A stretch of 64,000 nt of DNA, from NCBI GenBank assembly GCA_039683515.1, contig JBDKRG010000018.1:1-64000 (forward strand). The letters run 5' to 3'. The position numbers and the translations under genes were made by a program. The notes under the pieces were generated by a model. It was not told the origin of the DNA. It searched no databases and saw only the letters and a list, made by a program, of their open reading frames with translations. Shown here piece by piece: positions 7,418 through 16,155 of the stretch. Positions within the stretch are counted from its first letter, which is position 1. Every line of letters starts with the position of its first letter. The stretch comes from JAJFUE01 sp039683515. GTDB taxonomy: Bacteria > Sumerlaeota > Sumerlaeia > MVZB01.

Positions 7418-8974
7418 ATGGCAAAGTCAACGAAACGTGCGATTTCGAAACTCGGCACCCTGGAGGGGCGCCTGCTGATGATGTGCCTGGCCCTGGTGTT
7501 CGCCGGCGGGTTCTTCGTGCTGAAGATGCCGGCCCAGATCGCGGCCATGGAGGAGCAGCGCAAGTCCAGCAGCGAGTTGCACGACTTCGCCGAACTATAC
7601 GCCGAAATCTACTCGCAGATCAAAACCCGCTACGTCGACGAGATCGACAGCAAGAAGCTGTTCGAGGGCTCGATCAACGGGATGATGGGGGCGCTCGACC
7701 CGCACAGCTCGTGGATGCCGCCGGCGGTCCAGGAACAGCTGACCCGCGACACCGAGGGCGAATACTCGGGGGTGGGGCTCGAAATCACCACGCGCGACGG
7801 GGTGCTGACGGTCGTGTCGCCGCTGCCGGGCTCGCCGGCGGCGCGCGTCGGCGTCATGCCGTGGGACCGGATCATCGAGATCGACGGCAAGACGACCGAG
7901 AAGATCCAGCTCCAGGACGCGGTCAAGGCCCTGACCGGCCCGACGGGGACCAAGGTCAAGATCAAGGTCTGGCGCGAAGGCAAGAACCAGCCGCTGGACT
8001 TCGAGATCACGCGCGAGACGGTCCACATCATCAGCGTCTTCAGCAAGATCCTCGACGGCGGGATCGGCTACATCCGGATCGCGCGGTTCCAGGAAGACAC
8101 CGCCAAGGAAGTGCGCAAGGCGCTCGAGAACTTCAACGCCAACAACGTCGCCGGGGTGGTCGTCGACCTGCGCAACGACGCCGGCGGGCTGCTCGACAAG
8201 TGCGTCGAGATCTGCAACTTCTTCCTGCCCGAGGGGCAGGTCATCGTCTCGATCAAGGGGCGCAACCCGGCCGACAACCGCAAGTATCTCGCGGTCGAGG
8301 ACCAGCTCTGCGCGCAGCCGCTGGTCGTCCTGGTCAACCGCGGCTCGGCGTCGGCTTCGGAGATCTTCGCCGGCGCCATGCAGGACACCAAGCGCGGGCT
8401 GATCATCGGGCCCGACGACGCCAGAAACGGCAAGGTCCTGCACACGTTCGGCAAGGGCTCGGTCCAGACGATCAGCCCGCTCAAATACTCGCTCGACCGC
8501 GAGGCCAACGGCGACATGAAGCCCTCCGGCCTGCGGCTGACGACGGCGCGTTATTACACGCCGTCGGGCAAGCCGATCCTGGCCGACAAGGGCGACGGCC
8601 ACAGCGGCGGCATCACGCCGGACGTCGGCGTCAAGCTGCCGCCGAACCACGAGGCCGAGCTGATCCTGCGCGGGGGGCTGATGGGCGAATTCGCCGTCGT
8701 CGAGCCGGGCAAGGAGCTCAGGCTCCCGAGCGACACCGACGAGACGACGAGCCCCGAGGAACGGCAGGCGCCGAAGACGGACGACTCCAAGACGACGCTG
8801 AGCCTGTTCGAGCGGCTCACCAACGGGTCGGCCAAGACGACGGCCGCCAAGAAGCCGTCCGAGCCGTTCCGCGACATCCAGCTCGACGAGTCGATCAAGT
8901 ATCTCAAGGCGATGATCGTCGCGCGGAGCTCCGGGCAGATGACGGAGAAGCCGGAAAAGACGGAGAAGAAGTAA
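7418..8974 (+). CDS. ctpA: C-terminal processing peptidase, S41 family (CtpA/Prc type)
   Basis: A 518-aa serine protease of the periplasm or cell envelope. A non-cleaved or cleavable N-terminal hydrophobic segment spans about residues 20-38, a PDZ domain about 110-195 (GVGLEITTRDGVLTV, PGSPAARVGVMPWDRI), then the S41 core with the Ser motif NRGSASASEIFAG (about 307-319) and the Lys motif GKGSVQT (Lys near 346), giving the Ser/Lys dyad. A linker and a C-terminal segment without a second PDZ follow. ATG 7418 begins MAKSTKR; upstream codons of the open frame derive from repeats. It probably trims C-termini of envelope proteins. It is monocistronic, between repeat-rich spacers. Confidence 0.93.
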   Translation: MAKSTKRAISKLGTLEGRLLMMCLALVFAGGFFVLKMPAQIAAMEEQRKSSSELHDFAELYAEIYSQIKTRYVDEIDSKKLFEGSINGMMGALDPHSSWMPPAVQEQLTRDTEGEYSGVGLEITTRDGVLTVVSPLPGSPAARVGVMPWDRIIEIDGKTTEKIQLQDAVKALTGPTGTKVKIKVWREGKNQPLDFEITRETVHIISVFSKILDGGIGYIRIARFQEDTAKEVRKALENFNANNVAGVVVDLRNDAGGLLDKCVEICNFFLPEGQVIVSIKGRNPADNRKYLAVEDQLCAQPLVVLVNRGSASASEIFAGAMQDTKRGLIIGPDDARNGKVLHTFGKGSVQTISPLKYSLDREANGDMKPSGLRLTTARYYTPSGKPILADKGDGHSGGITPDVGVKLPPNHEAELILRGGLMGEFAVVEPGKELRLPSDTDETTSPEERQAPKTDDSKTTLSLFERLTNGSAKTTAAKKPSEPFRDIQLDESIKYLKAMIVARSSGQMTEKPEKTEKK

Positions 8975-8996
8975 GAAGCGCATAACCGCCCATTCC

Positions 8997-9034
8997 CGCC
9001 TTCAGGCGGATGCACACGACACCGCCTGAAGGCG
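8997..9034. repeat. Inverted repeat, 13-bp perfect stem
   Basis: CGCCTTCAGGCGG (8997-9009) pairs perfectly with 9022-9034 around a 12-nt loop. Each arm is itself a CCGCC-TTCA-GGCGG mini hairpin, and the same 14-mer recurs at 62109-62122. It lies in the short gap between the protease and the spermidine-synthase-like gene and there is no T-run, so it may be a REP-like element rather than a terminator. Confidence 0.7.
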
Positions 9035-9050
9035 AACACCCTTGGTCAAC

Positions 9051-11729
9051 ATGAAGCGGCTCGTATATTGTTTGTATTGCCTCTCGGGGCTGATCGCGCT
9101 GGGCTACCAGGTTGTCTGGTTCCGCGTGCTGGTCGACCGCTTCGGCTCGACCAACCTGACGTTCGTCCTGGTGGTCGTGAACTTCATCGGCGGGCTGGGG
9201 GCGGGGGCGCTGGCCAGCCGGCGGCTGGGGGGCTTCCTCGAGCGCGCGCTGAGGCTGAAGGGACCGTTCCAGACCTACGGTCTCGTGGAGCTGCTCATCG
9301 CGGCGGCGGCCCTGCTGACGCCGCTGGCCGCGCTCCTGCCGGCCGACCTGTGGGGTCATTTCCCCTACGTTTACAAGCAAGGCATCTACCAGCCGACGCA
9401 CGTCTACCAGATCGCGCAGATCCTGATCTCGACGCTGCTGGTGTTCGTCCCGTGCTTCTTCATGGGGATCACGTTCCCGCTGCTGTGCCATGCGTTCGGC
9501 GACGACGCGAAGTTCCCGTCGGCGCTGTACGGCTGGAACACGCTCGGCTCGTGCATCGGCATCCTGGGCTGCCAGATCGTGTTCCTGCCGTGGCTCGGCC
9601 ACGACCGCACGTTCCTCGTGATCATGGGCCTGAACGTGGCGCTGGGGCTGTTCTTCCTGGTCCTGGGCGGGTGGGTCCCGGGGCCGAAGGCGGCGGCGGG
9701 GCGGCCCGCGGCGCCGGATGCGGCCGAGGCCGCCGGGGGGGCGCTCTTCCACCCGTCGGTGCTCCTGGCCTGCGCGGTCCTGAGCGGGTTCATCAGCGGG
9801 GCGCTCGAGGGGGACATGTTCAAGCGCGTGCATTTCACGGGGATGCAGCACTCGGCCGCGATGTCGTTCATCAGCTTCTGGGCGATCATCGCGATCTTCG
9901 CGGGGAGCGTCGTCGTGCGGCTGTCGCGGCGGCTGAACCTGCGGGCGCTCCAATTCGCGTTCGTGCTGGCGTTCCTGGTTTATTTCCTGATCGCCTCGCC
10001 GATCCCGACGCGGCACGGCTGGCAGGCGCCGTGGGCGTATTCGCTGCTGGCGTGGCTGATGGCGAACGTGCGCGCCGAGATCGTGACGCAGCTGGCCTAC
10101 ATCGGGATCTTCGTGTTCCCGGCGTATTTCCTGGTGGCGATGCTCCTGCCCTACGTCTGCAACCGGATGCAGGGCAACCGGCGCCACCTCGGGCTCGCCT
10201 ACGGGCTCAACACGGTGGCGTTCTGCGCGGGGATGATGATGTTCACGTGGGTGGCGACGCGCGTCAACGCCTTCTACTCGTTCAAGCTGATGACGGGGAC
10301 GTTCGCCGTGACCGTCGTGCTCGTCCTGCTGCTCAGGGAAATGCGCCCGCTGCCGCCGTGGCAGCCGCTGGCGGGGGTGGCCGCGCTGGCCGGGCTGTGC
10401 CTCGTGACGCCGCACGGGTTCGACCGCAGCTATTTCAGGCCGGGCAGCCCGCCGACGAAGTACCCGGCGCGGGCCATGCGGAGCAACGGCGCGCACACGA
10501 CATTCGTCCTGGACGACCCGATCACCTCGCCGCGGCTGTTCTTCGACAGCCATTCGATGTCGGGGACGGGGATGCTGGCGCAGGTCTACATGCGGCTGAT
10601 GGCGCACGTGCCGCTCATGGCGCAGGACGCGCCGGAGTCGGCGCTCCTCATCTGCTTCGGCGTCGGCAACACGGCCTCGGCCATCGCCAGCCACGACTCG
10701 ATCAAGCGGCTCGACATCGTCGACCTCAACGACCAGGTGTTCCGGACGGCCCCGCAGTTCGACAACATCAACCGGGGGGTCTATAGCGACCAGCGCGTGC
10801 GGCTGATCCACGACGACGGGCGCAACTACCTGAACCTGACCGACCGCAAATACGACCTCGTCACCAGCGAGCCGCCGCCGCCGATGCAGGCGGGGGTCTA
10901 CCGGCTGTATTCGCGCGAGTATTACGACGCGGTCAAAAAGCGCCTCACCCCGAGCGGCATGATGACCCAGTGGCTGCCGATCGAGCAGATGCCGCCGCGG
11001 GCGGTCGACCTCGCGGTCGCGACGTTCGTCCAGAGCTTCCCGTTCTCGTACGCGTTCATCGGCGGGGCGCGGGCGCAGCAGCCGAGCACGAACATCATCC
11101 TCGTCGGCTGCAGCCGGCCGCTCGACCTGCGCCGGATCGAGCAGTGGGGGCGCCACGACCGGCACACGCTCGAGGACCTGGCGTCGATCGGCATCGACCG
11201 GCCGATCCAGATGCTGGTCATCTTCACACACGCCACGCCGACGCTCCAGCGCCTCTACGGCAAGGCCCCGGTGATCAGCGACCAGCGCAACGACCTGGAG
11301 AACGTGGTCTTCACGCGCGAGCTGGGGACCGTGCCGTTCAACCCGGCGGCGATGCTCGAGGAACTGCAGGCCGACAAGCTCGCCAACGGGAAGGAAATGC
11401 GCCGGATCTGCATGAACCTGGCGCTCTTGCGGTCGGTCGTGCCCGACTTCCCGGTCGAGCTGCTGCAGACCGTCAAGCTGACCGGCGCCAAGGGGGTGGC
11501 CTACGCCGACGCCGACTGGAGCCGCATCTCGCAGCTCAACATCGAGGCCACCGCCGCCTTCACCGAGGGGCGGTTCGGCGAGGCGCTGGGGTATCTCAAC
11601 CAGTCGCTCGCCATGGCCGGCGACCAGTTCCTGATGCTGGAAGGCAAGGCGCAGATCCTGGAGCAGATGGGGCGCGGCGACGAGGCCCAAGCCGTGCGCG
11701 CGCGGATCAGGGAACTGGCGAAACCGTAA
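9051..11729 (+). CDS. Multi-pass membrane protein with C-terminal spermidine-synthase-like domain
   Basis: An 892-aa fusion. Residues 1 to about 440 hold about 12-14 hydrophobic segments of the kind found in membrane-bound spermidine-synthase-like proteins (beginning GLIALGYQVVWFRVLVDRF). Residues about 460-700 form a Rossmann methyltransferase-like domain: LLICFGVGNTASAIA, DLNDQVF, IHDDGRNYL, YDLVTSEPPPP. About 790-890 are helical and TPR-like. In true aminopropyltransferases the last motif carries catalytic Asp; here the loop reads TSEPP, so polyamine synthesis is uncertain. Start ATG 9051 is preferred to TTG 9042. Known relatives are annotated spermidine synthase without proven substrate. 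Confidence 0.82.
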   Translation: MKRLVYCLYCLSGLIALGYQVVWFRVLVDRFGSTNLTFVLVVVNFIGGLGAGALASRRLGGFLERALRLKGPFQTYGLVELLIAAAALLTPLAALLPADLWGHFPYVYKQGIYQPTHVYQIAQILISTLLVFVPCFFMGITFPLLCHAFGDDAKFPSALYGWNTLGSCIGILGCQIVFLPWLGHDRTFLVIMGLNVALGLFFLVLGGWVPGPKAAAGRPAAPDAAEAAGGALFHPSVLLACAVLSGFISGALEGDMFKRVHFTGMQHSAAMSFISFWAIIAIFAGSVVVRLSRRLNLRALQFAFVLAFLVYFLIASPIPTRHGWQAPWAYSLLAWLMANVRAEIVTQLAYIGIFVFPAYFLVAMLLPYVCNRMQGNRRHLGLAYGLNTVAFCAGMMMFTWVATRVNAFYSFKLMTGTFAVTVVLVLLLREMRPLPPWQPLAGVAALAGLCLVTPHGFDRSYFRPGSPPTKYPARAMRSNGAHTTFVLDDPITSPRLFFDSHSMSGTGMLAQVYMRLMAHVPLMAQDAPESALLICFGVGNTASAIASHDSIKRLDIVDLNDQVFRTAPQFDNINRGVYSDQRVRLIHDDGRNYLNLTDRKYDLVTSEPPPPMQAGVYRLYSREYYDAVKKRLTPSGMMTQWLPIEQMPPRAVDLAVATFVQSFPFSYAFIGGARAQQPSTNIILVGCSRPLDLRRIEQWGRHDRHTLEDLASIGIDRPIQMLVIFTHATPTLQRLYGKAPVISDQRNDLENVVFTRELGTVPFNPAAMLEELQADKLANGKEMRRICMNLALLRSVVPDFPVELLQTVKLTGAKGVAYADADWSRISQLNIEATAAFTEGRFGEALGYLNQSLAMAGDQFLMLEGKAQILEQMGRGDEAQAVRARIRELAKP

Positions 11730-11767
11730 AAGAAGCGCGATCAATCATAAGTTCCGGATTCGATTTT

Positions 11768-11806
11768 CGATTACGATTACGATTACGAGCACGAGCACGA
11801 GCACGA
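11768..11806. repeat. CGATTA/CGAGCA mini-satellite tract
   Basis: Three CGATTA then three CGAGCA units, preceded by CGATTTT. The tract lies 39 bases after the preceding stop and 107 before the next start. Confidence 0.9.
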
Positions 11807-11912
11807 ACGGAACATGCTTTGGCTCGAAAACATCTTGAAATGACGGGCATGCAATCGGATCATGTCACCCGCGGCGCTGTTGCGAAGGCGGCGGGCCGAT
11901 GGAGATCAGAGC

Positions 11913-12920
11913 ATGAAACACGTCGTCGTCCAGAGCGATCTGCGCGAGGCCGTCATCCGGCCGCCGCAGCTGATGAATCGTTTCCGCGAGCTTTCGATCG
12001 AGGACGCCCAAAAGTATTTCGGCGGCCCGGCCGACCAGGTCGAGGTCGACTGCCCGGCGTGCGGTGCGGGCGACGCGCCGGTGGCGTTCGAAAAACACGG
12101 CTTCAAATACCGGCTGTGCCCGGGCTGCTCGAGCCTCTACGTCTCCCCTCGCCCCAAGGCCGCCAAACTCGCCGAGTATTACCGCTCGTCGAGCGCCGCG
12201 CGCTACCGGGCCGAGCGCCTCGCGCGCGAAACGAGCGAGGCCCGGCGCACGACGATCCTGCGCTCCAACGCCTACTGGATGGGCCGCCTGATCGACGAAA
12301 CCAGCCGCTGCGCCTCGAAAAAATACGGCGATTTCGGGACGAACTACCCGGTCCTGTTCGAGGAGATCGGCCAGCTCGGGCTGTTCGACCAGCTGTTCAG
12401 CATCGAGCCGTTCACGGGGCTGGCCGACGCGTGCCGGCAGGCGGGGGCGTTCGTCACCGAGACGCAGCCGGGCGGGCTGGCGGCCCTCACCGCGTTCGAG
12501 CAACTCGAGCACCAGTTCTCGCCGATGGAGATGCTGGGGCGCGCCCGCGAGATGCTCGCCGTCGGCGGCAGCCTGTTCCTGACGACGCGCACCGCCAGCG
12601 GGTTCGACATCCAGACGCTGTGGGACAAGGCCCAGTACATTTACGTCCCCGAGCACCTGAACCTCCCCTCGATCGACGGCCTCGAGAAACTGATCGAGGC
12701 GGCGGGGTTCGAGGTCATCGAGCTGAGCACGCCGGGCCAGCTCGACGTCGAGCTGACGCAGGCGGCGGCCGCGGCCGACCCGACCGTCAGGCTCCCGCGG
12801 TTCGTCGAGCTGCTCTTCAAGAAGCGCGACGACGAGGCGCGCGAGGATTTCCAGGCTTTCCTGCAAAAACACAGGCTGAGTTCGCACGTGAGAATCGCCG
12901 CGATGAAAAAATCCGACTGA
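11913..12920 (+). CDS. Zinc-ribbon plus degenerate class I methyltransferase-like protein
   Basis: A 335-aa protein. After about 45 residues comes a Cys4 ribbon (CPACGAG, then CPGCSSLYVSPRP), the N-terminal zinc site typical of sugar C-methyltransferase-like proteins. The central region should be a SAM-binding Rossmann fold, but the canonical Gly-rich loop is not visible: at the expected place it reads IGQLGLFDQLFSIEPF. Later motifs look like a methyltransferase (FEQLEH near residue 195, VGGSLFLTTRTASGFD). It may be an inactive or divergent methyltransferase acting on a nucleotide sugar. It is followed after 8 bases by the SIS isomerase gene, implying an operon. ATG 11913 follows GGAGATCAGAGC. 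Confidence 0.65.
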   Translation: MKHVVVQSDLREAVIRPPQLMNRFRELSIEDAQKYFGGPADQVEVDCPACGAGDAPVAFEKHGFKYRLCPGCSSLYVSPRPKAAKLAEYYRSSSAARYRAERLARETSEARRTTILRSNAYWMGRLIDETSRCASKKYGDFGTNYPVLFEEIGQLGLFDQLFSIEPFTGLADACRQAGAFVTETQPGGLAALTAFEQLEHQFSPMEMLGRAREMLAVGGSLFLTTRTASGFDIQTLWDKAQYIYVPEHLNLPSIDGLEKLIEAAGFEVIELSTPGQLDVELTQAAAAADPTVRLPRFVELLFKKRDDEAREDFQAFLQKHRLSSHVRIAAMKKSD

Positions 12921-12928
12921 AAGCCGCT

Positions 12929-13552
12929 ATGATGCACCAACTCGAAACCATATTTAAACAGGCCCAGGGACCGGCGGGATACGCCGGGGCGTATTTCGAA
13001 CGGATGGCCGAGATCATGCGCGCGATCGACCCGGGCCGGGTCGCCGAGTGCTGCGACCTGATCGAAGACACGATCGAGAACGGCGGGGCGATTTACCTGC
13101 TCGCCAACGGCGGGAGCTCGGCGGTGGCGAGCCACTTCGTCAACGACGCCGTCTGCGGCGCGTGGGTCGACGACGCCAGGCCGATCCGCGCCTACGCCCT
13201 GTCCGACAACGTCGAGTCGATCACGGCGCTCGCCAACGACCACGGCTACGAGGAGATTTTCGTCCAACAGCTCAAATCGCTGATGCAGGCCGGGGACCTC
13301 GTCATCGCGCTCTCGGTCAGCGGCAACAGCGAAAACCTCGTGCGCGCGCTCAAGTGGGCCAACGCCCGCGGCGGCCGCACGATGGCGTGGACCGGGTTCG
13401 CCGGCGGCAAGCTGAAGGAAATCGCCAAGATCTCGATCCACATGCCGACCACCAGGGACGAATACGGCCCCGTCGAGGACATGTTCTCCGTGCTCGAGCA
13501 CATCATGACGACATACCTCGCAATGAAACGGGGGAGAAGGCTGTACAAGTAG
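12929..13552 (+). CDS. SIS-domain sugar-phosphate isomerase (GmhA/DiaA-like)
   Basis: A 207-aa SIS protein resembling sedoheptulose-7-phosphate isomerase. The phosphosugar-binding loop LLANGGSSAVASHFVND is near residue 52, ALSDNVESITALANDHGYEEIF near 90 and SVSGNSENLVRALKWA near 128. GmhA makes heptose precursors for lipopolysaccharide cores or S-layer glycans, but no other heptose gene is seen here, so another ketose phosphate is possible. It starts 8 bases downstream of the methyltransferase-like gene with tandem ATGs (12929 and 12932). Length is typical for the family. Confidence 0.85.
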   Translation: MMHQLETIFKQAQGPAGYAGAYFERMAEIMRAIDPGRVAECCDLIEDTIENGGAIYLLANGGSSAVASHFVNDAVCGAWVDDARPIRAYALSDNVESITALANDHGYEEIFVQQLKSLMQAGDLVIALSVSGNSENLVRALKWANARGGRTMAWTGFAGGKLKEIAKISIHMPTTRDEYGPVEDMFSVLEHIMTTYLAMKRGRRLYK

Positions 13553-13575
13553 GATCGATGAGGATCGTTTGGGAT

Positions 13576-13620
13576 CGATTACGATTACGATTACGAGTAC
13601 GAGCACGAGCACGAGCACGA
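13576..13620. repeat. CGATTA/CGAGCA mini-satellite tract at a start codon
   Basis: Three CGATTA units, one CGAGTA and three CGAGCA units, ending only 13 bases before the ATG of the Gfo/Idh/MocA gene, so it forms part of that gene's 5' leader. Confidence 0.9.
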
Positions 13621-13633
13621 AGAAGAGCTTGGG

Positions 13634-14683
13634 ATGAATCGACCGAACAAACCACTTCGAATTGGAATCGTCGGCCTCGGCAAGATGGGGCTGATTCGCG
13701 CGGGTGAAATCCAGAAGCGCCCCGACTGCGCGTGGGTCTGCGCCGCCGACCCGAACCCGCCGGCGAACGATCAATACCCCGGCGTCGAGTTCTTCACGGA
13801 CCCCGAGGCGGTGATTCGGTCCGACGTCGACGCGGTCTTTATCTGCACGCCCAACAACATCACGGCCGACACCGTCGTGCGCGCGCTCGACGCCGGCAAG
13901 CACGTCTTCAGCGAAAAGCCTCCCGGCCGCTCGATCGCCGAGGTCGAGTCGATGATCGCGGCCGAAAAACGCAACCCGGGATTGAAACTGAAATTCGGCT
14001 TTAATCACCGCTACCACGCCGGGATCATGGAAGCGCGCCGGATCATGGGCTCGGGCAAGCTCGGGCGGCTCCTGTGGATGCGCGGCATCTACGGCAAGGC
14101 CGGCGGCAGCGGTTTCGAGAGCTCGTGGCGCAGCGACCCGGAAGTCGCCGGCGGCGGGATCCTGCTCGACCAGGGGATCCACATGCTCGACCTGTTCCGC
14201 TACTTCTGCGGCGATTTCGTCGAGTGCAAGGCGATGGTCACGACCGCCTACTGGCCGATCCAGGTCGAGGACAATGCCTTTGCGCTGCTGCGCGACGCGC
14301 ACGGCCGGATCGCGATGATCCACAGCTCGTCGACGCAGTGGAAACACCGCTTCAACCTGGAACTGTTCTTTTCCGACGGTTACTTGATCGTGAACGGGAT
14401 TCTGAGCTCGACGCGCAGCTACGGCGACGAAACGATCCTGGTCGCGCGCAAGCAGTTCGACGAAGGATTCGCGACGGGCAAGCCGCGCGAAGAAGTTATT
14501 TATTTCGACACCGACCCGTCATGGCAGCTCGAGCTCGGCGAGTTTGTCGAATGCGTGCTCGAAGACAAGCCCGTGAAGGTTGGAACGTCCGAGGACGCGA
14601 TGAAGGTCATGCAGATGGTGCAGGGGATCTACGAAAGCGGCGGGAGGCCGAGCTACAGCTTTGTCGCCGAGGCGCAGAGATAG
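13634..14683 (+). CDS. Gfo/Idh/MocA-family NAD(P)-dependent sugar dehydrogenase
   Basis: A 349-aa oxidoreductase. The N-terminal Rossmann fold has GIVGLGKMG at residues 12-20, and the family motif EKPPGRS lies near 95. In the C-terminal alpha/beta domain the catalytic-type motif GGGILLDQGIHMLDLF is near 175. Family members oxidise or epimerise sugars, often nucleotide sugars. Given the acyltransferase/aminotransferase pair at 43.9-45.5 kb it could supply a WlbA/WbpB-like 3-dehydrogenase step, but the pairing is inference. A satellite tract abuts its start. It converges on the GT2 gene at 14962 with a MITE-like element between. Confidence 0.85.
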   Translation: MNRPNKPLRIGIVGLGKMGLIRAGEIQKRPDCAWVCAADPNPPANDQYPGVEFFTDPEAVIRSDVDAVFICTPNNITADTVVRALDAGKHVFSEKPPGRSIAEVESMIAAEKRNPGLKLKFGFNHRYHAGIMEARRIMGSGKLGRLLWMRGIYGKAGGSGFESSWRSDPEVAGGGILLDQGIHMLDLFRYFCGDFVECKAMVTTAYWPIQVEDNAFALLRDAHGRIAMIHSSSTQWKHRFNLELFFSDGYLIVNGILSSTRSYGDETILVARKQFDEGFATGKPREEVIYFDTDPSWQLELGEFVECVLEDKPVKVGTSEDAMKVMQMVQGIYESGGRPSYSFVAEAQR

Positions 14684-14818
14684 GCGGAGAAGCAGAGAAA
14701 AACAATCGGTCAGAATCGAGCAGAATCGTTCATAAATTCGAAACAAGCGTCCGGAATAATCAAAATCATTCAAATCAATCATGAATCCAATCCGTGCGGC
14801 GGCCGTACGAATTAGAGT

Positions 14819-14944
14819 GCGTGATAAAAGTTTTCCGGCAATACGAATCGCCGGCGAGGGCGCCGGCGCCACAGTACGCCGAGCTATTCGCTACTGAATA
14901 GCTGTTGTCGATGTGGGGCCGGCGCCCCCGCCGGCCATTCACGC
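14819..14944 (-). repeat. MITE/REP-like palindromic element, copy 1
   Basis: About 126 bp with imperfect terminal inverted repeats of about 24 bp (GCCGGCGAGGGCGCCGGCGCC at 14850 against the complement of 14915-14936) and an inner perfect 8-bp stem AGCTATTC/GAATAGCT. Its reverse complement matches 45505-45633 nearly throughout. It lies between convergent genes, ending 17 bases from the stop of the minus-strand GT2 gene. Confidence 0.88.
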
Positions 14945-14961
14945 ATCTTTTTTCAACCACG

Positions 14962-16011
14962 CTAAAACCGGTCGCGGAGGCGGGCTCTTAAGGAGCGCGG
15001 GGCGGCTGGGTCCCGGATGATTCGACCCACGCGGGCGGACATATCATCGGCGGCCTTGAAATTCATTCGTTCCATTTTGATTTTGACGAGTTCGGCGAGG
15101 CCGTATGGCTGAAGTTGCTGCGTGCCGGAGCCGCGCATGGCGGCTTGCAGGTTGCCGAGCATCTGGTCGGCGCAGTCGGCCGGATCGATCGCTCCGGGAA
15201 TGAGTTTGTCCAAGATTTGTTCGAATTCTTCGGCTTTCGCGCCGATGCCGAGCGCGCTGCCGAGGCTCGCGAAGACGCGGCTGTTCCGGAAAATCTGGTA
15301 GCGGCGCGGGTCGATGCCGGAGCGATCCAGGACGTTGATCGCGGCCTCGAGCATCGGGATGAGGCGCCGGCTGTAGCTCGCGCCCGACTGGCGATACGAA
15401 GCCAAGATCGCATTGACCGGGACGAACCGCATCCGGGCGCGCGCCATGCGGACCCACAGGTCCCAGTCCTCGCTGCCGGGGACGCCGTCGACGGCCAGGC
15501 CGCCGACCTTGCGGACCGATGAGATCTTCGCCCACGCCGCCGCGAGCGAGCCGATCGGGTTGACGCGCAGGATCGACGGCCACTTCGGGGGGCGGGCTTG
15601 ATGGTAAATGCCAAGCTCCGTCACGCCGTCCTCGGCGACGATGCGGGCGTCGCCGACCAGAGCGTCGGCCCGGCGCCGCCCGATGGCCGCGGCCCCGCGC
15701 GCCAGCGCGCCCGGCTCGAGGAGGTCGTCGGCGTCGAGCATCACGAGCCAGTCGCCATGGGCATCGTCGAAGCCGCGCTGGCGGGCGCGCGCCTGGCCCG
15801 CGTTCTCCTGCTCGACGAGCCGCAGCGAGGCGGCGTGGGCCTGCTGGTATTTTTTAACCACGCCGCTCGTGTCGTCGGTCGAGCCGTCGTTCACCACGAT
15901 GATTTCGAAGTGCGCGTAGTCCTGCGCCAGCACCGAGTCCAGCGCCTGGCCGAGGAAGCGCGCCTGGTTGAAGCAGGGGATGACCACGCTGAAAATAACG
16001 GGCGCATTCAT
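14962..16011 (-). CDS. GT2 family glycosyltransferase
   Basis: A 349-aa inverting GT-A enzyme with the usual order: VVIPCFNQARFL near residue 8, VNDGSTDDT near 40 and the metal-binding LDADDLL near 95, followed by an acceptor region with PGSEDWDLWVRMARA. It transfers a sugar from a nucleotide donor to a growing glycan on the cytoplasmic face; the donor is not predictable. I chose MNAPVIFS (16011) over an upstream Met. It is divergent from the GT2 gene at 16156, and the 144-bp gap probably holds both promoters. Confidence 0.9.
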   Translation of the reverse strand: MNAPVIFSVVIPCFNQARFLGQALDSVLAQDYAHFEIIVVNDGSTDDTSGVVKKYQQAHAASLRLVEQENAGQARARQRGFDDAHGDWLVMLDADDLLEPGALARGAAAIGRRRADALVGDARIVAEDGVTELGIYHQARPPKWPSILRVNPIGSLAAAWAKISSVRKVGGLAVDGVPGSEDWDLWVRMARARMRFVPVNAILASYRQSGASYSRRLIPMLEAAINVLDRSGIDPRRYQIFRNSRVFASLGSALGIGAKAEEFEQILDKLIPGAIDPADCADQMLGNLQAAMRGSGTQQLQPYGLAELVKIKMERMNFKAADDMSARVGRIIRDPAAPRSLRARLRDRF

Positions 16012-16155
16012 AAACGGGCCGAGCGTTGGTAAATGTGGCGTCATCGTCATTGCCTGCCACCCATCGTATCGGGTTCACGCAACCATTGCACGGGCAAGTT
16101 TTGGCTTGGAGGCGGCCGGCAAGGCGGGTAGTCTGGTGGGCACTGGAGCGCGTCG

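Noticed and set aside
8904..11744. 946-codon minus-strand open frame opposite the spermidine-synthase-like gene
   Set aside because: Arg/His/Pro/Gln-rich antisense shadow with no fold or start signal.
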